A stretch of DNA of 64,000 bases from assembly GCF_003258355.1 (NCBI RefSeq), contig NZ_QKPO01000003.1, forward strand, positions 186,001 through 250,000. Reading direction: 5' to 3'. Shown here piece by piece: positions 54,823 to 62,509 of the stretch. The notes beneath the pieces are model-generated. The model made no database searches, had not been told where the DNA came from, and saw nothing but the letters and a program-made list of their open reading frames with translations. The position numbers and the translations under genes were made by a program. Positions within the stretch are counted from its first letter, which is position 1. Each line of letters starts with the position of its first letter. Origin of the DNA: Confluentibacter sediminis (GTDB lineage Bacteria > Bacteroidota > Bacteroidia > Flavobacteriales > Flavobacteriaceae).

Positions 54823-56112
54823 CTAAGCTAAAAATTTCTTTCTCAATTCTTCAACTTGATCATCGTTAATTGGTACCATGTTGCCCAAGGAAGTTCCTAA
54901 TACAATTGATTTTGCACTAAATTCCGCTACTTCAAGATAATCAAATGTTTGCAGTAGTTTATCACCGGTAATAATCACAGAATCATTTTCAATGATCAAT
55001 GCGGTTGGGCAATTTTCTATAATTTTAGAATGTGTATTCGTTTTAAAATGACTTCCATATTTGATAGACTGAATGTCTTGTAAAAAAATCCAGCTTTCAG
55101 GAATGGTACGTACGTTCAAATAGGATTTCGTAACTCCAAATGCCATTAAGTATGGAGATTGTGTCATAATTATAGAATTTACTTCAGGATTTCGTTTATA
55201 AATTTCTTGATGTAGCCATGTCGCCCTACTCGGTTTTTTCCCTTTTTCACGCTTACCTTTCTTTATTTGAACAATATCATCAATATTTATATCCCAACGA
55301 TTTATATTAGTAGGCGTTATTAGGAAATCATTGTTTTTCCATCTCATAGAAACCGTGCCATAAGTACTTATCATTAAGCCTTGCTGACAAGATCTTTGCA
55401 CTATTTTGCATATTTCTATTCGTTTCTCTACTTCATCAGAAGGATATTCGATTGATTTCATTTCTGGAATCATATAATTATTTTGAGATTCAAATTCATC
55501 AATCTGTGAATCTTCCAAATAACTTGGTGTTCCAATTTGAGAACCATATAAAATAGTTCGAGCACAAAATTCTAAAGCTTCAAAACGTTCAAAGGCATCC
55601 GTTAAATTACTTCCTCCTAAAACGGTTCCGTGATTTTCCATAATGATCGCTTTAAACCCTTTTTTAAATTCATCGGCAATCACTTTTCCTAAATCTTCAC
55701 TACCAGGTAATTTATATTTTGCATAACCAATAGGACCACAAATATGTCTGGCTTGTGAAATAATATTCGTATTAGGTATTTGACGTACAATACTAAAAGA
55801 AACAAGTGCTGGTGGATGTGCATGTATCACCGATTTAATATCAGGACGCTCTTCATAAATGGCTTTGTGAAATGGAAATTCTGAAGAAGGTTTATGCTTC
55901 CCAATTATAGTTCCATCTTTTTTAACACAAATAATATCTGATGGTCTTATGGAGCCTTTGTCTATAGCCGATGGTGTTATCCATATATCACCAGCATCAT
56001 CTATAATTGAAATATTACCCCCAGAAGTGGTGGTCATACCTCTTTTATAGATTCGACTAATAATCTTAGTAATTTGATCTCTTGGATGCTCTAATTTTAT
56101 ATTCTGTGACAT
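54823..56112 (-). CDS. Tandem class II aldolase-domain protein with degenerate second domain
   Basis: 429 residues, two class II aldolase/adducin domains. Domain 1 (~8-200) keeps the metal site: GNISI, SSEFPFHKAIYEERPDIKSVIHAHPPAL (His-x-His) and IIMENHGTVLGG (third His). Domain 2 (~225-420) follows the same pattern, but HAHP is replaced by TQSP and ENHG by ENDS, so it cannot bind metal. It may work on a sugar-phosphate other than rhamnulose-1-P, since RhaEW already covers that. Last gene of the minus-strand run rhaEW-rhaI-kinase-aldolase. Confidence 0.82.
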   Translation of the reverse strand: MSQNIKLEHPRDQITKIISRIYKRGMTTTSGGNISIIDDAGDIWITPSAIDKGSIRPSDIICVKKDGTIIGKHKPSSEFPFHKAIYEERPDIKSVIHAHPPALVSFSIVRQIPNTNIISQARHICGPIGYAKYKLPGSEDLGKVIADEFKKGFKAIIMENHGTVLGGSNLTDAFERFEALEFCARTILYGSQIGTPSYLEDSQIDEFESQNNYMIPEMKSIEYPSDEVEKRIEICKIVQRSCQQGLMISTYGTVSMRWKNNDFLITPTNINRWDINIDDIVQIKKGKREKGKKPSRATWLHQEIYKRNPEVNSIIMTQSPYLMAFGVTKSYLNVRTIPESWIFLQDIQSIKYGSHFKTNTHSKIIENCPTALIIENDSVIITGDKLLQTFDYLEVAEFSAKSIVLGTSLGNMVPINDDQVEELRKKFLA

Positions 56113-56176
56113 TATATTTAATATTAAAACTTGTTCAAAAAATGGCGGCTAAAGTGATTTTATGATTAATAGATAT

Positions 56177-57547
56177 TTAGCTGATAATAAATGGGACATG
56201 CTTTTTTAATGAATAGTTTTTTTTAAGGAATTTAGAATTAAGTTTTGAATCAGAAATAACTATTGCAGCACCTAAAGCTGATCCTAGGGAAGAATCGGTA
56301 GTTCGCAATTTCATATTTCTGAAATGATGTGATAGTAATCTAACATACAGATCATTATCGCTAAATCCACCATCTATATATAATCGTTTAATAACATCGC
56401 CATCAATAACATCTTTGATGCTTTTAATTTGCAACATGACTAATTCAATCATTAATTGATGGTATGCGTATTCAAATTTAGTGTATGGTATTTTTGTTTT
56501 AGAGGGCATATCTTCATCTATAATCCCTTCCCATTTAAACATATGCTCAAAATCTTTATTGATTTCTGTATAAATGTCACCATCAAACTTAACATGACGA
56601 TGGTAATCTTCGGGAACCCCAAAATGTTTATCTAATTTACTAACCTGAATTTTATATTCATTGCCTAAAAATAAACGAGTGGCTTTAACAGATTTCCCAT
56701 TGATTCTCATATAATTTATAGAATCTTTATTAGCTGTATCCCCAGAAATAGGATGATCGGTAAACGGATTTAATGAGATGCTCCAAGTACCTGTCGACAC
56801 TAATACAAATTTTTTCTTTACACTTCTTACATAAGGCAATAATGCGGCAGAACTGTCATGGATACCTACGCCAATTTTAATACGTTTTCCGTTATAGTTC
56901 ATATTTATGCTGGTTTCTGTCGATACAATGGTAGGTAATATCGAATTTAAACCTTCTTTATAAACCCATGAATGGTAATCCTTTTTTGTATAATCCCATA
57001 ATGCAGTATGGCAACCTATACTGGTATATTCACTTAAAGGAATGCCTGTAAAAACATAACTTAGGTATTGTGGTAAATGTAAAGAATATTTTATTTTTTT
57101 GAAAACCTCTGGTTTGGCATACTTAATCCAATAGAGCTGTAATCCAGAGTTTAAAAGGCTTAAATCAAAACACCCAGTAGTATTTATAAAGTCTTTTTTG
57201 GGGCCATATTTCTCAATAAAGGATTCAATGATACTGTCATCTATTTGTTTTGTATAATTGTAAAGTGGCGTTAATACATCTCCATTCTCATCAAGATGCA
57301 CTAAACTTGCTCCATAAGTAGAAAAATTAATAGCCTGTACATTAAATTCGGAATCATGAAGTATGTTCTCAAAAACCCGCTTCAACCATTCTTGAAGTAC
57401 TGGTAAATTTTCAGTGGAATATCCATCTTCATCTTTTATTTCATTAAAACGAATGTATTCTTTATGGACTTCTTTATAATTTTTATCAAAAAGAAAGAAT
57501 TTTTTATTGGTTTTACCTATATCAAAAACGGCTGTTACATCTATCAT
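56177..57547 (-). CDS. FGGY-family carbohydrate kinase, likely L-rhamnulokinase
   Basis: 456 residues. The N-terminal FGGY phosphate-binding loop is AVFDIGKTNKKFFLFD (~6-21); the glycerol-kinase-like core has LVSTGTWSISLNPFTDHP (~249) and KRLYIDGGFSDNDLYVRLLS (~395), with LGSALGAAIVISD near the end. By its position between a RhaI-type isomerase and the second aldolase it should phosphorylate L-rhamnulose at C1. A fuculose or other ketose role is possible. Co-directional, 11 bases after rhaI. Confidence 0.86.
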   Translation of the reverse strand: MIDVTAVFDIGKTNKKFFLFDKNYKEVHKEYIRFNEIKDEDGYSTENLPVLQEWLKRVFENILHDSEFNVQAINFSTYGASLVHLDENGDVLTPLYNYTKQIDDSIIESFIEKYGPKKDFINTTGCFDLSLLNSGLQLYWIKYAKPEVFKKIKYSLHLPQYLSYVFTGIPLSEYTSIGCHTALWDYTKKDYHSWVYKEGLNSILPTIVSTETSINMNYNGKRIKIGVGIHDSSAALLPYVRSVKKKFVLVSTGTWSISLNPFTDHPISGDTANKDSINYMRINGKSVKATRLFLGNEYKIQVSKLDKHFGVPEDYHRHVKFDGDIYTEINKDFEHMFKWEGIIDEDMPSKTKIPYTKFEYAYHQLMIELVMLQIKSIKDVIDGDVIKRLYIDGGFSDNDLYVRLLSHHFRNMKLRTTDSSLGSALGAAIVISDSKLNSKFLKKNYSLKKHVPFIIS

Positions 57548-57558
57548 AACAATATAAA

Positions 57559-58839
57559 TTATAATCCTGTTGCCACGGTATGTTTACCTCTTTCTTTTAT
57601 TAACTGATTTCTTATATCTAAATAGCGGTATGCATTGATGGGGCTTAAGGCACCACCTAACTCTAACCTAGCCTTTTCAAGTAATGGTCTAACATCTGTC
57701 CTGTAAGCATATTGTAAAATTTCCTGACATTCTACAACATCATTATTTAATTGGGCTGCTTTTAACTGGTTTTGATCAATTAAAAGGGCTTTAGCATAAG
57801 CTTCTTGAATTGCTTCAAGAGACTGAAGCAAATCTTCTAAAGGGTCTTTTACGTTATGGCTTGCATCAATCATCCAGGCTAAGTCTGGATTTTGTGGGTT
57901 GTTTTGCATACCATATACTAATTCGTTGAAAATTAAAAAGAGGGCATATGGTTTGATACTTCCAACGGTTAAATCGTCATCACCATATTTACTGTCATTA
58001 AAGTGAAAACCTCCTAATTTACCTTTTAGCATTAAAATAGAAACTATTTGTTCTATATTACTATTTGGTAAATGATGTCCTAAATCTACAAGTGAGTATG
58101 CTTTATTTCCACAAGCATTAGCTAACATATAAGATGTACCCCAGTCTTGGATAACTGTACTATAAAAGTTTGGTTCGTATGGTTTATATTCAATAAGCAT
58201 ACTCCAATCGTTAGGTAGCCCTTTGTAAATGTCCTTTAAACTATTTTCTGTATGTTGAAACGCGTTTTGAAAGTTGTTTTGTCCAGGAAAACAAGAACCA
58301 TCAGCTAGCCAAACCGTTAAACTTTTTGATCCTAATTTGTCACCAATATTGATAACGTCTAAGTTATGCTGAATTGCTTGCTGTCTTACGGCTTCACTGG
58401 TATTACTTAACGAGCCATATCTATAACTTTCTTTAGCATTTTTTTGATCTTGAAACGTGTTTGAATTTACGGCGTCAAACTTAATATCTAAACTAGATCC
58501 TAATTCTTTAATAGCCTTATAGTCTTCAGGCACATCCCATGGAATATGTAAAGAAACTGCTCCCGCCGTTTTTGTTAAAGCATGTAATATACCAACATCT
58601 TCTATTTTTTGTTCCAATGAAGAAGGCTCTCCATAAAACGAAAATCTTCCAAAGCGAGTTCCTCCAGCTCCTAAAGCCCAACTAGGAATTGCAACTTGAA
58701 AGTCTTTTAATTTGTTAATTATGGTATTAACGTCTACACCATTATTTGTTAAGCTATTTGATAAAAAATCAAAATGGTTCTTATGTGATTCAAGATTATT
58801 TTTATTAGAATCTTGGATATTCTGTTCTTCTACTTTCAT
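57559..58839 (-). CDS. rhaI: L-rhamnose isomerase, RhaI type
   Basis: 426 residues, TIM-barrel sugar isomerase. VAIPSWALGAGGTRFGRF (~49) matches the Pseudomonas stutzeri L-rhamnose isomerase group. Metal ligands are seen in MLIEYKPYEPN (Glu), SLVDLGHHLP (Asp, His) and GGFHFNDSKYGDDDLTVG (Asp). It converts L-rhamnose to L-rhamnulose and is unlike the E. coli RhaA sequence. It is preceded by rhaEW (85 bases away, with a hairpin between) and followed by the kinase. Confidence 0.92.
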   Translation of the reverse strand: MKVEEQNIQDSNKNNLESHKNHFDFLSNSLTNNGVDVNTIINKLKDFQVAIPSWALGAGGTRFGRFSFYGEPSSLEQKIEDVGILHALTKTAGAVSLHIPWDVPEDYKAIKELGSSLDIKFDAVNSNTFQDQKNAKESYRYGSLSNTSEAVRQQAIQHNLDVINIGDKLGSKSLTVWLADGSCFPGQNNFQNAFQHTENSLKDIYKGLPNDWSMLIEYKPYEPNFYSTVIQDWGTSYMLANACGNKAYSLVDLGHHLPNSNIEQIVSILMLKGKLGGFHFNDSKYGDDDLTVGSIKPYALFLIFNELVYGMQNNPQNPDLAWMIDASHNVKDPLEDLLQSLEAIQEAYAKALLIDQNQLKAAQLNNDVVECQEILQYAYRTDVRPLLEKARLELGGALSPINAYRYLDIRNQLIKERGKHTVATGL

Positions 58840-58854
58840 ATACTTTACGTAAAA

Positions 58855-58897
58855 AAAACTTCCATAAATATAATAACGATTAAGTTAGGGAAGTTTT
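58855..58897 (-). terminator. Hairpin between rhaEW and rhaI
   Basis: AAAACTTCC (58855-58863) and GGAAGTTTT (58889-58897) are inverted with a 25-base loop. It could terminate or process part of the rhaEW transcript, lowering expression of the later genes. Confidence 0.4.
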
Positions 58898-58924
58898 CCC
58901 AAATTAAACTAACTCAAACTATAA

Positions 58925-61030
58925 TTATCTTACAAATGCATTAGCCATTCCACCATCAACATTTATAATGTTTCCAGTTGTTTTATCTAGAACGGCAACC
59001 AATGAAAACACACCATTGGCAATGTCTTCTGGATATATAATTTCATTTAATAAATTTCTTTTTGCGTAATGCTCAGGCAATTCTTCAACTGTAATGCCAT
59101 AAGCCTTCGCACGACCTTCTGCCCATGCCCCTTCCCATATTTTACTACCTACTATAACACCATCGGGGTTTACTGTATTGACTCGTATTTTATCAGAGGC
59201 TAACTCAGCGGCTAATAAGCGTGCCATATGCTGTTGTGCAGCTTTGGCTGTTCCATAACCAACATTGTTTGGTCCAGAAACCAAGCCATTCTTACTAGCT
59301 ATACTTATAATGTTTCCACCCAAATTTTGCTTACGCATCACTTCAACACCAGCTTTTGCTAATTCAAACTGACCTTTAACCAATACGTTTTGTAAAATGT
59401 CCCAATCTTTTTCTGTCGTTTCTTCAATAGGTTTAGAGATTGCCAACCCGGCACTATGCACAATAATATCTACACCACCAAACTCTAAACATGCTTTTTT
59501 ATAAGCATCTTTAATAGAATCGTAACTAGTAACATTACAAATTGCATAGGTAGACACATCCCGTTTATAGTTAGCCTGTGCTTCTTTTAAACTATCTTCA
59601 TTAATGTCTGTTAATACAACATTTGCTCCTTCTTCAACCAATTTATCAGCAATTGCTTTTCCAATACCACCCCCAGCCCCAGTGACAAGAGCTACTTTTC
59701 TAGACAATGGTTTTTCTTTTGGCATTCTAGAAAGTTTAGCTTCTTCTAATAACCAATATTCAATATCGAAAGCTTCTTGTCTTCGTAAAGAAGTATATTC
59801 GGTAATCGCTTCAGCACCACGCATTACATTGATAGCATTAATATAAAACTCACTAGCTACACGTGCTGTTTGTTTGTCTTTAGAGAAGCTAAACATTCCA
59901 ATTCCTGGATAAATAATAATTACTGGATTAGGGTCACGCATAGCAGGACTATTAGACTTTTTACAAGTATTATAATAATCTGCGTACTCTTTTCTATATT
60001 GCTGAAAAGCAGGTTCTAATTTTTCCAGAATCGCTTTTGAATCTGATAAATCTTCATGGGCATCTAAAGTTAAAACTAGAGGCTGAATTTTCGTTCTTAA
60101 AAAATGGTCTGGGCAAGAAGTTCCTAATGGCGCTAATCTAGCTAAATCATTACTGTTTATAAACTCTAATACCACATCGCTATCAGAAAAATGTCCAATC
60201 ATTCTTTTTTCAGAAGAACATAAACCTCTTAATAAAGGCATTAATTGAGCTGCTTTATCTAGGCGTTCTTCTTTTGGAAGGCTTTCTATTTTTTGTCCAC
60301 CAAAAACAGATCCTTTTTCTTTTATCTTGTTTTCAATATATTCAGAAGCTGTTTCAATAACTTCTAAACTATTTATATAGCATTCATAAGAGGTGTCTCC
60401 CCAAGTAAATAAACCATGACTTCCTAATACGATACCTCTAATATCAGGGTTGTCAGCCAGGCATTTTTCCAGTTGAAGACCTAAATCAAAACCAGGACGT
60501 TGCCAAGGTACCCATCCCATAGTATCACCCCAAATTTCTTTAGTTACTTTTTCACTGTCTTTTGCAGCAGCTACAGCAATCAAAGCATCTGGATGTAAAT
60601 GGTCAATGTGCGCAAATGGTAGTAATCCATGAAGTGGTGTGTCGATAGATGGTGCTTTACTATCTAAATCATAAATACAATGGTTAAAAAGACCAACCAT
60701 GCGATCCTCATCACTTAAACCTCCGTAAACATTTTTTAAATCGCGTAATCTGCCAGTATATAAACCAGCAATTCCAGAACGAGTTAATGTCCCAATATCA
60801 CCACCAGAACCTTTTACCCACATAACCTCAACATCTTCATTGGTTAAAGGGTCTTTTTCTATGGTCTTACAGCTGGTATTTCCACCGCCATAATTAGTGA
60901 TTCTTAAATCAGCTCCTAATATATTTGAACGGTATAAAAACAAAGCAACTTGATCGTCAGCTAATACATTTGCTTTATCATCATCCCACAGGTAGTCTAC
61001 GTAATTAAATTTTTTTGTATTTGTGTTCAT
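58925..61030 (-). CDS. rhaEW: Bifunctional L-rhamnulose-1-phosphate aldolase / lactaldehyde dehydrogenase (RhaEW)
   Basis: 701 residues from the ATG at 61030 (family start MNTNTKKFNYVDYLWDD); an upstream ATG at 61072 would add 14 unconvincing residues. Residues ~1-430 are a class II aldolase (MWVKGSGGDIGTLTRSGIAGLY, HLHPDALIAVAAA, VLGSHGLFTWG). Residues ~440-701 are a short-chain dehydrogenase: VTGAGGGIGKAIADKL and catalytic YGTAK. The fusion splits rhamnulose-1-P into DHAP and L-lactaldehyde and oxidises the latter to L-lactate. It is known from Chloroflexus and Bacillus (family knowledge). First gene of the minus-strand run. Confidence 0.95.
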   Translation of the reverse strand: MNTNTKKFNYVDYLWDDDKANVLADDQVALFLYRSNILGADLRITNYGGGNTSCKTIEKDPLTNEDVEVMWVKGSGGDIGTLTRSGIAGLYTGRLRDLKNVYGGLSDEDRMVGLFNHCIYDLDSKAPSIDTPLHGLLPFAHIDHLHPDALIAVAAAKDSEKVTKEIWGDTMGWVPWQRPGFDLGLQLEKCLADNPDIRGIVLGSHGLFTWGDTSYECYINSLEVIETASEYIENKIKEKGSVFGGQKIESLPKEERLDKAAQLMPLLRGLCSSEKRMIGHFSDSDVVLEFINSNDLARLAPLGTSCPDHFLRTKIQPLVLTLDAHEDLSDSKAILEKLEPAFQQYRKEYADYYNTCKKSNSPAMRDPNPVIIIYPGIGMFSFSKDKQTARVASEFYINAINVMRGAEAITEYTSLRRQEAFDIEYWLLEEAKLSRMPKEKPLSRKVALVTGAGGGIGKAIADKLVEEGANVVLTDINEDSLKEAQANYKRDVSTYAICNVTSYDSIKDAYKKACLEFGGVDIIVHSAGLAISKPIEETTEKDWDILQNVLVKGQFELAKAGVEVMRKQNLGGNIISIASKNGLVSGPNNVGYGTAKAAQQHMARLLAAELASDKIRVNTVNPDGVIVGSKIWEGAWAEGRAKAYGITVEELPEHYAKRNLLNEIIYPEDIANGVFSLVAVLDKTTGNIINVDGGMANAFVR

Positions 61031-61052
61031 ATTAATTATATATAATTCTTGA

Positions 61053-61060
61053 CTAAAGTA
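61053..61060 (-). promoter_or_regulatory. Promoter -7-like box of rhaEW
   Basis: TACTTTAG on the minus strand, close to TAnnTTTG, 22 bases upstream of the start. The operator copy at 61083 lies in the -33 region. Confidence 0.4.
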
Positions 61061-61082
61061 TAACAGAACCAAAAAAATTCTG

Positions 61083-61095
61083 TCCTGTACTGTCC
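61083..61095. promoter_or_regulatory. Operator candidate of the rhamnose regulator, copy B
   Basis: TCCTGTACTGTCC, identical to the 13 bases at 51939-51951. It overlaps the expected -33 region of rhaEW and lies between rhaEW and the divergent gntR-type gene. Confidence 0.65.
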
Positions 61096-61300
61096 AGTTT
61101 TCTTTAATTTAAAAATATATTTTAGGATATCTTTAGACTAAGTTCTAAATTAAAAAGAGTTATTCAATTTTCGGAACAAAGCAGGATAGTATTCGTCTTC
61201 AATATGCATAAATTTGTTTTTATAAAAAAGATTTTATTTTTTTTCTTTGTTGGAAGCACAGAAATGTATTCTTTAGTATTAAACAACTAAATTTAGGGTA

Positions 61301-62347
61301 ATGAAAATGATGAAATTTATTAGGATTGATGAAAATTCAAGAGTTCCTAAATACCAACAAATAGTTAATTCTATAATTCACAATATTTCCGAAGGAAATC
61401 TTACAATCGACCAAAAAATTCCATCGATTAACATGTTGAGTGAAGAGTTTTATTTATCAAGGGATACCGTAGAAAAAGCATACAATATTTTAAAAGAACG
61501 AAATATTATTTCCTCTATTAGAGGAAAAGGGTATTACATAACGAGAACTAAGTTAATATCTAAAGTAAACATTCTGTTTCTTGTAAATAAACTTAGTTCT
61601 TATAAAATGCGTACATATAATTCATTTATAGATAGTATTGGAGCAAATTCACATACGGATTTACATATTTATCATTGTGATGAATCTTTGTTTTTAAATT
61701 TATTAGAAAAACACAAATCAGCTTATGATTATTATGTAATCATGCCTCATTTTAAAACAGATGATTTAAGACATATTAGTTTTACTGATAATGTCCTAAA
61801 AGTTTTGAATAAAATGCCCAAAGAAAAACTAATTATTCTAGACAACAATAAACCAGGTGTTGAAGGTAAAATTGTAGAAATTTATCAGGATTTTGAAAAC
61901 GATATTTACTCAGCTCTGAAAAAAGGTCTTCTAAAAATAAAGAAATATAAAAAATTGTTTTTAGCTTATCCACAGAAGGCTATTTATCCCTATCCAAGAC
62001 GAATTTTACATGGATTTAGAAAGTTTTGTGTTGAACACTCCATTGATTTCGAGATTTTAGAACATATTTATGATGATATTATTTTAAAAAAAGGAGACTT
62101 ATTTATTACTATTGAAGAGTCTGATTTAGTTAACTTAGTTAAGCAAATTAGAGAAGACGAATTTGTTTTAGGAGAAGATATAGGGGTTATTTCATATAAT
62201 GATACGCCTCTAAAAGAATTATTAGGTATTACAGTCATATCAACAAATTTTAAGATGATGGGAGAAATTACTGCAAGAATGATTTTGCACAAAGAAAAAG
62301 GTAAAGTAAAAGTTGATTTTGAGTTTATTGACAGAAATTCTTTATAG
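61301..62347 (+). CDS. GntR/LacI-hybrid transcription regulator
   Basis: 348 residues. N-terminal GntR winged helix (~10-78): KYQQIVNSIIHNISEGNL, IPSINMLSEEFYLSRDTVEKAYNILKERNIISSIRGKGYYI. The C-terminal part (~85-340) is a periplasmic-binding-protein-like effector domain (YKKLFLAYPQK, DIGVISYNDTPLKELLGITVIST), as in LacI. Such hybrids sense sugars. Divergent from rhaEW, so likely the rhamnose regulator of this locus. Alternative in-frame starts lie 6 and 9 bases downstream. Confidence 0.9.
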   Translation: MKMMKFIRIDENSRVPKYQQIVNSIIHNISEGNLTIDQKIPSINMLSEEFYLSRDTVEKAYNILKERNIISSIRGKGYYITRTKLISKVNILFLVNKLSSYKMRTYNSFIDSIGANSHTDLHIYHCDESLFLNLLEKHKSAYDYYVIMPHFKTDDLRHISFTDNVLKVLNKMPKEKLIILDNNKPGVEGKIVEIYQDFENDIYSALKKGLLKIKKYKKLFLAYPQKAIYPYPRRILHGFRKFCVEHSIDFEILEHIYDDIILKKGDLFITIEESDLVNLVKQIREDEFVLGEDIGVISYNDTPLKELLGITVISTNFKMMGEITARMILHKEKGKVKVDFEFIDRNSL

Positions 62348-62433
62348 CTTACTTTTTTGATTCAAATCAATGTAGCAATTTTATTAGTAAACTTACATTA
62401 GTCCAAACACTTGTCCAAAAATATTTAAAACAA

Positions 62434-62461
62434 ATAAGCTTGATATTAATATCAAGCTTAT
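62434..62461. terminator. 28-base perfect palindrome between convergent genes
   Basis: Arms ATAAGCTTGATAT and ATATCAAGCTTAT meet at TA with no spacer. It lies between the regulator and the convergent carbohydrate gene. Probably a bidirectional terminator hairpin with a TTAA loop, though the T tract is weak. Confidence 0.6.
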
Positions 62462-62509
62462 CATTAATTTCCCATCATATTCATAATATAATGATGTTTA
62501 TTTAAAAGG

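Noticed and set aside
61031-61072. Upstream ATG extending RhaEW by 14 residues
   Set aside because: The extra residues (MVLLYFSQELYIIN) are unlike the family start, and the ATG at 61030 gives the conserved N-terminus; the longer form would also cover the promoter box.
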